Positions 27,346 to 35,287 are shown, counted from the first letter of the stretch. The stretch: 64,000 nt of DNA from Collinsella aerofaciens (GCF_015561195.1 NZ_JADMSU010000002.1:299358-363357), one strand, 5' to 3'. Program-made: numbers and translations. Notes: generated by a model not told the origin, from the letters alone.

Positions 27346-28038
27346 TTAGATGGCCGAGTCTTTGGACAGCTCAAAATAGTCGGGATGTAAGGCGATAACC
27401 GGACCCTGCTCCTCGGGCATTAGATGCAAATGCGTCTCTGCCAGATAGCTCGCCGTGTCGGTATCGCCCTTCTTAATGGCCTCGAGAATCCGGCGATGTT
27501 GCCGACGAATCGGCTCCCAATCCAGATCCTGCGACACCATACGCAACCAGTTGTATCGCTCAAAATGCGTGTTGACGCTCTTCATCCAATCCCACAACAT
27601 GTGGCGTCCGGCAATCTCAAAACATGTCTCATGGAACAGGTTGTCCAGATCAAAAAAGCGACGCGTTTCGCTGTGGTCGAGCGACTCGGACTCGGCAAGA
27701 ATCTGCTCGAGCCGAAGTTTTTGCTCGGGCGTAGCGGCAGAGCAGCATTTAATGAGCACGCTTCTCTCGAGTTTCTCGCGCAAGAAGCAGGCGTTCTCGG
27801 CGCGCTCCATGCTGATTTTTGAGACATAGGTGCCGCTTTTGGGACGCGTTTCCACCAGCTCCTGTTCACGCAGACGCACAAAGGACTCGCGAATGGGCGT
27901 GCGCCCGATTCCCGTCTCCTTTTCCAGACCAATCGCCGAAAGGCGCGTGCCGGGCTTGAGCTCGGCATAGATGATCTTGGAGCGCAATGCGTTGTATGCC
28001 TGGTCTTGCAGGCTCTGATAATGCTGGTGCTGTTCCAT
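27346..28038 (-). CDS. GntR-family (FadR subfamily) transcriptional regulator
   Basis: 230 aa, ATG 28038, GAGGG upstream. The N-terminal winged helix ('DQAYNALRSKIIYAELKPGTRLSAIGLEKETGIGRTPIRES' region, residues about 12-70) is followed by an all-alpha FCD ligand domain with metal-binding His/Asp positions ('DLDNLFHETCFEIAGRH' and 'AETHLHL'). FadR-type GntR proteins often sense sugar acids or carboxylates. Its position among uronate genes makes a role in that pathway plausible. No operator specific to it was identified. Confidence 0.87.
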   Translation of the reverse strand: MEQHQHYQSLQDQAYNALRSKIIYAELKPGTRLSAIGLEKETGIGRTPIRESFVRLREQELVETRPKSGTYVSKISMERAENACFLREKLERSVLIKCCSAATPEQKLRLEQILAESESLDHSETRRFFDLDNLFHETCFEIAGRHMLWDWMKSVNTHFERYNWLRMVSQDLDWEPIRRQHRRILEAIKKGDTDTASYLAETHLHLMPEEQGPVIALHPDYFELSKDSAI

Positions 28039-28109
28039 AAAGCCCTCGGATGAAGCCCACGGTTTGTCGAATATCACCTCGTTATACTATCGCATCCCCC
28101 ATCCCCTCA

Positions 28110-28174
28110 GTTGCGGTGAAATAGGGACCGCCTGCGTCGCCAAGACCGCAAAACAATCCCTATTTCACCGCAAC
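28110..28174. repeat. Palindrome family C, copy 2
   Basis: 18-bp perfect arms GTTGCGGTGAAATAGGGA (28110-28127) and complement (28157-28174). It lies upstream of gntR in a divergent gap, so it is not a terminator of that gene. The gap from 28039 to 28830 holds no gene; its contents are listed separately. Confidence 0.75.
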
Positions 28175-28239
28175 TTCCAACCAGTCTTTTTGGGATGGGG
28201 CTTTTTTAGCTACCCTAAGCCACGGATCAGCCCTCCTTG

Positions 28240-28395
28240 CACAAAATGGGCCTATCTACTACGTTGAGGCGAATACCCCCGAGCATGGCGGAATTCAATA
28301 AAAGAAAACCGCAGGTAGTCGGCTTGCAGATTTCGCTGAAAGGCGGTTATGGTCGGCCTAGGCGAGTTTAACGTAGTAGATAGGGCCATTTTGTG
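28240..28395. repeat. 156-bp inverted-repeat element with 26-bp arms
   Basis: Arms begin CACAAAATGGGCCTATCTAC (28240-28265) and end at 28370-28395 with one mismatch between them. The interior holds a weaker internal stem. The layout matches the elements at 19038 and 49121. No target duplication or coding sequence was seen. Confidence 0.65.
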
Positions 28396-28493
28396 ACGCA
28401 GCGCCAGCCACACCCCAAATTGGCCGTCCATCCCACCGCGATGCTTGAGAGGACAGGGCAGGACTCGGCATTCACCAGCAAGTTGTTGCAATT

Positions 28494-28509
28494 AGGTGAA
28501 CGTTCACCT
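28494..28509. promoter_or_regulatory. R2 operator, perfect palindrome, upstream of the YczE-like gene
   Basis: AGGTGAACGTTCACCT, a perfect 16-bp palindrome, ends 19 bases before the -35 region of the promoter at 28528. The same motif precedes the uronate and pectin genes at 30007 and from 37520 to 48988. Confidence 0.8.
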
Positions 28510-28527
28510 TATTTATTCCATTTGGCT

Positions 28528-28579
28528 TTGCAAACGAATTCCTGCGCGTATACTAAACTTCAAACGAAACCGATTTCGT
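28528..28579 (+). promoter_or_regulatory. Promoter with R1 operator for the YczE-like gene
   Basis: TTGCAA (28528-28533), 15-bp spacer, TATACT (28549-28554), then the operator ACGAAACCGATTTCGT (28564-28579), as before kdgK. This ties the downstream gene to the R1 (LacI) regulon. Confidence 0.75.
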
Positions 28580-28585
28580 TGAGCC

Positions 28586-28637
28586 TGGGCAATAGGATGC
28601 CAAGACGCACCCTACCATCTTGGCATCCTATTGCCCA
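28586..28637 (+). ncRNA. Leader hairpin L1, copy B
   Basis: A 20-bp perfect stem (TGGGCAATAGGATGCCAAGA, 28586-28605, with 28618-28637) closes the 12-base loop CGCACCCTACCA. The loop core GCACCCTACC and the AAGA/TCTT closing pairs are shared with 24920-24977, while the rest of the stem is different and fully paired in both. Confidence 0.6.
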
Positions 28638-28661
28638 CGTCATGTCATTTGCTTTCATCCC

Positions 28662-28789
28662 GTCTTGTTGAGCCCTTCAGTCCCATTCCGGCGCAACGAG
28701 ACATTGCTAGACGTCTGACCATGGGGCCGGTTTTTCTGCTTCTAAAGCAGTGCCTCCGATAACCCTCTTTTTGCCGGCCCAGGTCAGAC
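28662..28789 (+). ncRNA. Structured leader element P1-P2, copy B
   Basis: P1 (28662-28702) pairs GTCTTGTTG with CAACGAGAC (one G-U) and GCC with GGC, with loop CTTCAGTCCCATTCC. P2 (28713-28789) pairs GTCTGACC/GGTCAGAC and GGGCCGG/CCGGCCC, with an inner hairpin CTGCTT/AAGCAG. The 20-mer AAGCAGTGCCTCCGATAACC lies at 28745-28764. It ends 41 bases before the start codon of the YczE-like gene. Confidence 0.6.
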
Positions 28790-28830
28790 ACTTCTTTTCA
28801 ACTTTCTTTCAATCGAAAGGATGCAGCAGC

Positions 28831-29511
28831 ATGCGACCGCTCATCATCATGCATGGCGAGAACATCGATTGGCGTCATACCGTCATCAGGATGCTGATGT
28901 ATCTGGCGGGCGTTGCCGTACTGGCGCTCGGCATGAGCCTCCAGACGGCATCTGGCCTGGGCGTCGCTGCACTCACCTGCTTTGCCACGACCCTATCCAT
29001 GCTCACGGGCAAGACGCTCGGCTTTTGGATTATCGTTACCTATGTCGCTTACATCGTGGCGCAATTGGCCATCTTGCGACGCGAATTTCAGCCGCGCATT
29101 TTGCTTGAGCTTTGTTTCTCGACGCTGATTGGCGGCTTCACGGATTTGTTCATGGCGGTCAACCCGCTGCATCCCACGGCGCTCCCCGCACAGGTAGCGA
29201 CCATGCTGCTCTCCCTCGCTGTCACCGCATTAGGCGTAAGTCTCGTGGTCAACATGGGCGTCGTTCCCAACGCGCCCGACGGCCTGGTGCAGGTCGTTGC
29301 CGAAAAGCTTAAGCGCCGCTTTGGAGACGTAAAGGTCGTGTTCGACTGCTCGCATGTTGCGATCTCGCTCGCGCTGTCGCTGCTCCTTATGCACAACCTG
29401 GGCGGCTTTGGCGTGACCACCGCTATCTCTGCACTGTTCTTGGGCCACGCTATCTACATCGCCAACAGGCTGTTCGCCCAGCACTTTGTGCGCGCCGCAT
29501 TTGGAAACTAG
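28831..29511 (+). CDS. YczE/YitT-like integral membrane protein (DUF6198 type)
   Basis: 226 aa, ATG 28831 (MRPLIIMHGENIDWRHTVIR). GAAAGG lies about 10 bases upstream, and the frame is open further up into the leader element, where no better start exists. Five to six hydrophobic segments are visible, with 'LGMSLQTASGLGVAALTCFATTL' near the N-terminus and 'GVSLVVNMGVVPNAPDGLVQVV' in the middle, the pattern of YczE-like proteins. The function is not known. Its control by both LacI-type operators suggests a link to sugar-acid use, perhaps transport, but that is inference. Confidence 0.75.
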   Translation: MRPLIIMHGENIDWRHTVIRMLMYLAGVAVLALGMSLQTASGLGVAALTCFATTLSMLTGKTLGFWIIVTYVAYIVAQLAILRREFQPRILLELCFSTLIGGFTDLFMAVNPLHPTALPAQVATMLLSLAVTALGVSLVVNMGVVPNAPDGLVQVVAEKLKRRFGDVKVVFDCSHVAISLALSLLLMHNLGGFGVTTAISALFLGHAIYIANRLFAQHFVRAAFGN

Positions 29512-29792
29512 GCCCGAGACCGGCTATACGCTGCGGTTTTGAGAATTCCCTTTGGCTCTAAAATGCTTGATGCCGAGCTTGTCAATCATGGCGACCAACG
29601 AAATCGCGCCAACAAGTACTCAAAAAACTCCCGCGACCATAGATGAGCTCCCAAAAATTGCGCCGAAATGAGGAAGCGGGACAAATTGAGCTCGGAGCTT
29701 TTGTGCCACGCATCTATGAGAGGAGAAATGTGATGCGCACGGGCGCTACTCCATGTAGCCACCCTGAATGGCGGAAACTGTATGCTCGGTAA
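29512..29792. other. Non-coding gap after the YczE-like gene
   Basis: No gene with a credible start and ribosome site was seen. Weak 8-bp arms (CATAGATG at about 29637 and CATCTATG at about 29708) occur inside. Several overlapping short frames are present but none resembles a known protein. Confidence 0.4.
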
Positions 29793-29966
29793 AGACTTGA
29801 GTGTGCCGGAGGTATAGCGATTGGCCTTGGGCTTCCAAGCGGCTCGGCGCTCGGCCAGGACGGCGTCGCCGCGCGCAACCCCACCGCAGCGCACGATGCA
29901 ATGTATTTGCACCTGGTCTACAACCGCAACATGATTGCGGAGGGCGCACAGGCGAAAAGCGAATAG
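29793..29966 (+). pseudogene. Possible gene remnant (3' end only)
   Basis: The frame between a TAA at 29790 and TAG at 29964 reads as orderly protein: 'GGIAIGLGLPSGSALGQDG' then 'TAAHDAMYLHLVYNRNMIAEG' (parts quoted). It has no start codon with a ribosome site at its head and no matching upstream exon-like part. Third-position composition suits the host's genes. It looks like the C-terminal end of a lost gene. The family was not recognised. Confidence 0.35.
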
Positions 29967-30006
29967 CGGGCATTGTGACAATCAATTGCAACCGTTCGCC
30001 TTTTAA

Positions 30007-30022
30007 AAGTGAACGTTCATCT
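30007..30022. promoter_or_regulatory. R2 operator upstream of kduD
   Basis: AAGTGAACGTTCATCT, matching 13 of 16 positions of AGGTGAACGTTCACCT, lies about 40 bases before the TATACT -10 region (30063-30068). Confidence 0.7.
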
Positions 30023-30096
30023 AATTCTAGGAATTACTAAGCGTTAATTCCTCTGCTTCTCCTATACTGAGCTTGTATTAGAAGTAAGACTCATAT

Positions 30097-30112
30097 AGAT
30101 GAACGTTTCTTT
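30097..30112. promoter_or_regulatory. Second R2 operator in the kduD leader
   Basis: AGATGAACGTTTCTTT keeps the left half-site and centre of the motif. It lies between the -10 region and the start codon, so two sites bracket the promoter. Confidence 0.5.
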
Positions 30113-30125
30113 TGGAAGGATTGCT

Positions 30126-30935
30126 ATGTCTGATCTTATGGACAGCTTCCGCCTAGACGGCAAGGTCGCGCTCGTGACCGGCGCCACCTATGGCATCGGC
30201 ATGGCCATGGCCGAGGCACTCGGCGAAGCCGGCGCCAGGATCGCCTTTAACGCCCGTCATGCCGACAAGGTCGCCGAGGCCGAGAAGCACTACCGCGAGC
30301 TGGGCTTTGATGCTCACGGCTATGTTGCCGACGTCACCGACGAGGCCGTCGTCGCTGAGCTCATCGCCAAGATCGAGGCCGATTTTGGCACCACGCCCGA
30401 CATTCTGGTCAACAATGCAGGCGTCATCCAGCGCACGCCGATGCTCGACATGAGTGCCGAGGACTTCCGTCGCGTCGTCGACATCGACCTCAATGCGCCG
30501 TTTATCGTGTCCAAGGCCTGCCTGCCGGGCATGATCGCCAAAGGTCACGGCAAGATCATCAACATCTGCTCGATGATGAGCGAGCTCGGCCGCGAGACCA
30601 TCGCCGGCTATGCCGCCGCCAAGGGCGGACTCAAGATGCTCACCAAGAACATCTGCTCCGAGTTTGGCGAGGCCAATATCCAGTGCAACGGCATTGGGCC
30701 CGGCTACATCGCCACGCCGCAGACCGCACCGCTGCGCGAGACGCAGCCCGACGGCAGCCGCCACCCGTTTGACCAGTTCATCATTGCCAAGACGCCGGCC
30801 GCCCGTTGGGGCACGCCCGAGGACCTGAAGGGCCCCGCCGTGTTCCTGGCTTCCGACGCATCGAACTTCGTCAACGGGCACATTCTGTACGTGGACGGCG
30901 GCATCCTCGCGTACATCGGCAAACAGCCACAGTAA
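30126..30935 (+). CDS. kduD: 2-dehydro-3-deoxy-D-gluconate 5-dehydrogenase, KduD-type SDR
   Basis: 269 aa, ATG 30126 with GGAAGGA upstream. Classical SDR features are present: cofactor site 'TGATYGIGMAMAEAL' near residue 25, 'NNAGVIQRTPM', catalytic Ser in 'NICSMMSELG', and the Y-x-x-x-K pair in 'GYAAAKGG'. The sequence 'SFRLDGKVALVTGATYGIG' resembles KduD enzymes that reduce or oxidise keto-deoxy-uronates. It sits beside an RpiB-type isomerase, as in streptococcal DhuD/DhuI pairs for unsaturated uronates. R2 operators precede it. Confidence 0.88.
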   Translation: MSDLMDSFRLDGKVALVTGATYGIGMAMAEALGEAGARIAFNARHADKVAEAEKHYRELGFDAHGYVADVTDEAVVAELIAKIEADFGTTPDILVNNAGVIQRTPMLDMSAEDFRRVVDIDLNAPFIVSKACLPGMIAKGHGKIINICSMMSELGRETIAGYAAAKGGLKMLTKNICSEFGEANIQCNGIGPGYIATPQTAPLRETQPDGSRHPFDQFIIAKTPAARWGTPEDLKGPAVFLASDASNFVNGHILYVDGGILAYIGKQPQ

Positions 30936-30949
30936 GGAAACTGGGCGAG

Positions 30950-31057
30950 GCGGTCGGCAGTTAAGTCTGCTGCTCGGACAGTCCTGCGCAAGACGGAAAG
31001 CACATTAAGTGCTTTCCTTTGCGTGCGGAACTCGCGACAGACTTAACTGCCGACCGC
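30950..31057. repeat. 108-bp palindromic element with perfect 20-bp arms in the kduD-isomerase gap
   Basis: GCGGTCGGCAGTTAAGTCTG (30950-30969) is exactly complementary to 31038-31057. Inside, CGCAA/TTGCG and GGAAAGCAC/GTGCTTTCC (30995-31017) give a second stem. It is 14 bases from the kduD stop and could reduce read-through or process the mRNA between the two genes. Confidence 0.7.
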
Positions 31058-31141
31058 CCGCACAGCTCATCGCGGGTCGGATTAGCCGCCGCCCGCATAC
31101 AGAAACAAAAAAAGAAACATTTGGTTGAAAGGTTAACTCAA

Positions 31142-31783
31142 ATGAAGATCGCTCTAATCAACGAGAATTCTCAGAACTCTAAGAACCCTATGATCGAGGC
31201 TGCCCTTAAGAAGGTTGTCGAGCCCATGGGCCACACCGTCTTTAACTATGGCATGTATGCCGACGCCGACTCCAAGCCCCTCACCTACGTGCAGAACGGC
31301 ATCCTTGCCGCCGTGCTGCTCAACTCCGGCGCTGCCGACTATGTCGTGACCGGCTGCGGCACCGGCGAGGGCGCCATGCTCGCCTGCAACTCCTTCCCCG
31401 GCGTGCTGTGCGGCCATGTTGCCGACCCGCTGGATGCCTACACCTTTGCCCAGGTCAACGATGGCAACGCCGTCGCCATGCCCTTCGCGCTCAAGAACGG
31501 CTGGGGCCAGGAGCTCAACCTCGAGTACACCTTCGAGAAGCTCTTTGGCTTTGGCTCGGGCAACGGCTACCCCGCCGAGCGCGTTGAGCCCGAGCAGCGC
31601 AACAAGAAGATCCTCGACGGCGTGCGCGCTGTGACCATGCGTCCGCTCGTCGACGTCCTGGGCGAGATCGATCAGGATCTGGTGAAGGGCGCCCTCGCTG
31701 GTGAGCACTTCCAGGAGTACTTCTTTGCCAACGCCACCGACGAGGCCATCATCGCCAAGGTCAAGGAGCTCTTGGGTCTGTAA
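31142..31783 (+). CDS. RpiB/LacA/LacB-family sugar isomerase (DhuI-like)
   Basis: 213 aa, ATG 31142 after GAAAGG with a long spacing. The N-terminus 'MKIALINENSQNSKNPMIE' and 'DYVVTGCGTGEGAMLACN' with the conserved active-site cysteine region are of the RpiB type. The protein is longer than ordinary RpiB (about 150 aa), as are the DhuI-type isomerases that convert 4-deoxy-L-threo-5-hexosulose uronate. It is paired with KduD, and no other KduI is visible. It is likely the missing isomerase for unsaturated uronates released by the GH105 enzyme. Confidence 0.8.
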   Translation: MKIALINENSQNSKNPMIEAALKKVVEPMGHTVFNYGMYADADSKPLTYVQNGILAAVLLNSGAADYVVTGCGTGEGAMLACNSFPGVLCGHVADPLDAYTFAQVNDGNAVAMPFALKNGWGQELNLEYTFEKLFGFGSGNGYPAERVEPEQRNKKILDGVRAVTMRPLVDVLGEIDQDLVKGALAGEHFQEYFFANATDEAIIAKVKELLGL

Positions 31784-31825
31784 TAAGGCCCACGGGGCGC
31801 ACCGACCCCCAACAAACCGCCAGAC

Positions 31826-31866
31826 AAAAGGCGCCGCGACGATCCATGTGTCGCGGCGCCTTTTTA
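31826..31866 (+). terminator. Terminator after the kduD-isomerase operon
   Basis: Stem AAAAGGCGCCGCGAC/GTCGCGGCGCC with a 9-base loop, followed by TTTTTA. Confidence 0.9.
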
Positions 31867-31921
31867 GATTGGCTATCGCTTGAGTCACCGCAAGGCGGCC
31901 GCTCCCCTATTTGCCAAGAGC

Positions 31922-33871
31922 CTACAGCTCGCAGGCGACCTTGTAGCCATCGCCGATGGCGTCGCGGATGTTGCCGCACTTCTGGGCATCGCCCAGCACG
32001 TGGATGGCAACGCCGGCAGCGACAAGATCGTCGGCCAGCTTGGTGTTGGGACGATAGCCCATGGCAAGCACCAGCGTATCGGCACCGGTGATGGTGTGGA
32101 CCTCGCCGTCCTTCTCGTATCTGATGGCGTCCTCGGTGATCTCGGTCACCTTGGCCTCGGTCAGCACGTGAACGCCCTTGGAAAGCATACGCGTGACGAG
32201 CACCGCGCGACCGGCACCGCCCTCGTTGGCGGCGAGTGTCTTGGTCATCTCGATGACGGTGACATCGCGATTGGCCGGCGACAGGTCGTTGACCAGCGGG
32301 GCCAGGTAATCGGCCGTCTCGCAGCCAACGGTACCACCGCCCACAATGACGATCTTCTTACCCGGGAAAGCCTTGCCGCCCAGCAGGTCGTCGGCCGTCA
32401 TAACCTGCTTAAAGCCCTGCATGAATGCCGGCGCGATGGGCTCGGCGCCATAAGCCAAGACAACCTCGTAGCCCGCATAGTCGCGCTGAATGTCCTCGGC
32501 AGTAAGCTCGGTGCCAAATACGCACGTGACGCCCGCCTCGGCCAGGCGACGGTACTGATACTTGATCACGCGGGTGAGCTCCTGCTTTGCCGGCGGAACG
32601 GCCGCGATGCGCATCTCGCCGCCCGGTTCGTCCTGCTTATCCACGAGCACCACGTTGTGGCCGCGCTTGGCGGCAATGTAGGCTGCTTCCATGCCCGCAG
32701 GACCAGCGCCCACAACGAGCACGTTCTTGGCCTCGGCGGCAGGCTCGTAGCCGGCCTCGTCGCGCTCCACGTCCGGGTTGACGGTGCAGGAGATGCGCTT
32801 GCCGAACATAATGCCGTTCAGGCAGCGCAGGCAGCCAATGCAGGGGCGGATGTCGTCGGCGTTGCCGGCGGCTGCCTTGTTGCAGAACTCGGCATCGCAC
32901 AGATTGGCGCGGCCCATCATGCAGATGTCGGCGGCGCCGTCCTCGATCAGCTCCTCGGCGATCCAGGCCTCGTTGATGCGGCCGACGGTGGCGACGGGAA
33001 TGTTGACGTGCTTCTTGATCTCGCGCGAACAGGCGGCGTGCGAGGCCTGCTGCGTACCAGCGGCGGGAATCGCGGAGCCGCGCTTGATGGTGGTACCGCC
33101 CGACATGTGAATCATGTCGACGCCGGCCTTCTCCAGGCGACGCGAAACGTAGATCATGTCGTTGAGGGTCAGACCGCCATCGGTGTACTCATCGCCCGAG
33201 ATGCGGACGTCGATGATAAAGTCCTTGCCGCAGCGCTCGCGAATCTCGGCGATGACCTCGAGCAAAAAGCGCATGCGGGCGTCGAGCGAGCCGCCGTACT
33301 CGTCAGTGCGTTTGTTGTAGAGCGGGGTCAAAAAGCCGCCGAGCATACCGTGGGCGTGCGCCGCATGGACCTCGACGCCATCGACGCCAGCCTTCTGCAT
33401 ACGCACGGCAGCGTCGCCGAACTGATGCGTGAGCTCGTGGATCTCGTCGATGGTGATGGGGCGCGGCGCCTCACGGGCATAGGACGGGCCCACAAAGGAC
33501 GGGGCGATGAGGCGCGGCGTGCCCGGAATGTTAAAGGCCATGTAGGCGGGGTGGAAGAGCTGCGGCATGATCTTGCAGCCATACTCGTGGACGGCGGCGG
33601 CGAGCTTTTCCCAGCCAGGGATAAATGTGTCGTCGTAGCAGCACATGTCACCCGGCAGATAGGTATAGGTAGACTCGACCGTCACGACCTCGGTGATGAT
33701 GAGGCCCACGCCGCCCTTGGCGCGGGCACGGTAATGATCGACCAAGTCGTCGGTCACATAGCCGTGATCGGCCAGATTGGTAGATACCGGCGGCATAAAG
33801 ACGCGGTTCTTGACCTCGGTCGTACCGACCTTGATCGGGCTAAAGAGCATTGGATAGGCGGAGGACTCCAT
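31922..33871 (-). CDS. OYE-family NADH:flavin oxidoreductase with Fe-S and NAD(P) domains
   Basis: 649 aa, ATG 33871 with GAAAGGA upstream. The N-terminal 370 residues form an old-yellow-enzyme TIM barrel ('MLFSPIKVGTTEVKNRVFMPPVSTN'), and the [4Fe-4S] binding site is CIGCLRC then C (near residue 350-365). The C-terminal half is an FAD/NAD(P) disulfide-reductase-like module ('VLVVGAGPAGMEAAYIAAKRG', 'IVIVGGGTVGCETADYL'). This is the plan of 2,4-dienoyl-CoA reductase and of enoate, bile-acid or flavonoid reductases of gut bacteria. The substrate cannot be told. A GltD-like partner is encoded 200 bases upstream. Confidence 0.87.
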   Translation of the reverse strand: MESSAYPMLFSPIKVGTTEVKNRVFMPPVSTNLADHGYVTDDLVDHYRARAKGGVGLIITEVVTVESTYTYLPGDMCCYDDTFIPGWEKLAAAVHEYGCKIMPQLFHPAYMAFNIPGTPRLIAPSFVGPSYAREAPRPITIDEIHELTHQFGDAAVRMQKAGVDGVEVHAAHAHGMLGGFLTPLYNKRTDEYGGSLDARMRFLLEVIAEIRERCGKDFIIDVRISGDEYTDGGLTLNDMIYVSRRLEKAGVDMIHMSGGTTIKRGSAIPAAGTQQASHAACSREIKKHVNIPVATVGRINEAWIAEELIEDGAADICMMGRANLCDAEFCNKAAAGNADDIRPCIGCLRCLNGIMFGKRISCTVNPDVERDEAGYEPAAEAKNVLVVGAGPAGMEAAYIAAKRGHNVVLVDKQDEPGGEMRIAAVPPAKQELTRVIKYQYRRLAEAGVTCVFGTELTAEDIQRDYAGYEVVLAYGAEPIAPAFMQGFKQVMTADDLLGGKAFPGKKIVIVGGGTVGCETADYLAPLVNDLSPANRDVTVIEMTKTLAANEGGAGRAVLVTRMLSKGVHVLTEAKVTEITEDAIRYEKDGEVHTITGADTLVLAMGYRPNTKLADDLVAAGVAIHVLGDAQKCGNIRDAIGDGYKVACEL

Positions 33872-33987
33872 ACAGGGTTCCTTTCGTTTGAGCCGCTCGG
33901 CGGCAGTTGCTAACGTACCTATTGTATCAGCAACTGCACAGTACCCGACCGCACGCGCTCCCCCAGCTTCTGTTCGACCCACAAAAA

Positions 33988-34054
33988 AGTTGCGGTGGAA
34001 TAGTTCCTGAATGAGGCTCTTGGCGCGCCAAACAGGAACTATTTCACCGCAACT
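33988..34054 (-). terminator. Palindrome family C, copy 3: terminator
   Basis: 22-bp arms (33988-34009 and 34033-34054) with one G-U-type difference, then TTTTTT on the minus strand. It lies 15 bases from the stop of the GltD-like gene. Confidence 0.8.
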
Positions 34055-34069
34055 GATGGATGGGATGGG

Positions 34070-35287
34070 TTAGATGCCCAGGTAGCTGGTCATGCCTTCG
34101 ACGGCGAGCTTGGCGCCGGCTACAGCATGGACCACGGTGAGCGGGCCGTTGACCACGTCGCCGGCGGCAAAGACGCCCGGCACGGTGGTCATGCCGTGCT
34201 CATCGACCGAAAGAAGGCCGCGATGATCGGTCTCCAGGCCGCCCGTCGTAAGCACCAGTTTGTCCTTGGGCACCTGCGAGGCCGCAATCACAACCGTGTC
34301 GGCGGGCACATGGTCAAGTTCTTCCTCGTAGCCCACCACGTTGTCGTCCTCGTCAAAGATAGCCGTCTCGAACACCGGACCGTTATCGTCGATGGCGCAG
34401 ATCGCCTTGCCGCGCACGATCTCGGCACCGTCAAGCTCGGTCAGCTCCACCTCGTCATCGATGGCCGAGATATGGCGCGATCGGGCATACACGGTAACCT
34501 TGCGAGCGCCCGAACGCAGAGCCGTGCGGGCAACATCCATGGCCACGTTGCCGGCGCCGATAACCGCCACGTTCTGCCCGATTGCCACGCTCGTAGGATC
34601 GACCAGGTAATCGATACCAAACAGCACGTTGCCGCGCGACTCGCCGGGAATACCCAGCTTGCGGGCGCGCCAGGTACCGGTACCGACAAAGACCGCATCG
34701 TAGCCGTCGCGCAGCAGGTCGTCGATATGCAGCGCGCCGCCAATGGTGGTCGAGGGACGGACGCGTACGCCAAGCGAGCACATCACGTGACGGTACTTTT
34801 GCACGAGCGCACGGGGCAGGCGAAACTCGGGGATGCCGTACTCCAGCACGCCGCCGATCTCGGGGCGCTGCTCAAACACCGTGACGGCACAGCCCAGCTG
34901 GGCCATCTTAATGGCCACGGTAATGCCGGCAGGACCGGAACCGACCACGGCAACCTGCTTGCCGCACGACGGCGCGGGCTTCCACTCCTTGCGGTCCAAA
35001 TATGCAGTCGAGACATAGTTCTCGATACTCGAAAAATGCACCGGTGTGCCCTTGCGGCCCTGGATGCACGCGCCCTCGCACTGGCCCGAATGGTTGCAGA
35101 TCATGGAGCAGACCGCGCTCATGGGGTTGTTCTGGAACAGTAGCTCACCCGCCTCTTCCAGACGACGCTGCTTGAACAAGTCAATGACCTGCGGAATAGG
35201 CGTCTGCACCGGGCAGCCTTTAAGCTGGCAGAACGCCTTTTTGCACCCAAGACAGCGGTTCGCTTCCTCAACAATATGAATAGCCAT
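34070..35287 (-). CDS. GltD-like NAD(P)-dependent Fe-S flavoprotein
   Basis: 405 aa, ATG 35287. An N-terminal Cys-rich alpha-helical Fe-S domain ('CLGCKKAFCQLKGCP', 'CSMICNHSGQCEGAC') is followed by FAD ('VVGSGPAGITVAIKMAQLG') and NAD(P) ('VAVIGAGNVAMDVARTA') domains. This is the plan of glutamate synthase small subunit and related electron-transfer modules such as NfnB and the dihydropyrimidine dehydrogenase PreT. No GltB is present nearby. It may supply electrons to the OYE enzyme downstream, which is inference from order. It is 51 bases after the epimerase gene. Confidence 0.82.
   Translation of the reverse strand: MAIHIVEEANRCLGCKKAFCQLKGCPVQTPIPQVIDLFKQRRLEEAGELLFQNNPMSAVCSMICNHSGQCEGACIQGRKGTPVHFSSIENYVSTAYLDRKEWKPAPSCGKQVAVVGSGPAGITVAIKMAQLGCAVTVFEQRPEIGGVLEYGIPEFRLPRALVQKYRHVMCSLGVRVRPSTTIGGALHIDDLLRDGYDAVFVGTGTWRARKLGIPGESRGNVLFGIDYLVDPTSVAIGQNVAVIGAGNVAMDVARTALRSGARKVTVYARSRHISAIDDEVELTELDGAEIVRGKAICAIDDNGPVFETAIFDEDDNVVGYEEELDHVPADTVVIAASQVPKDKLVLTTGGLETDHRGLLSVDEHGMTTVPGVFAAGDVVNGPLTVVHAVAGAKLAVEGMTSYLGI

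Noticed and set aside
29586-29981. Minus-strand frame of 131 codons in the gap before kduD
   Set aside because: It has no ribosome site and no recognisable domain; composition suggests a shadow frame.
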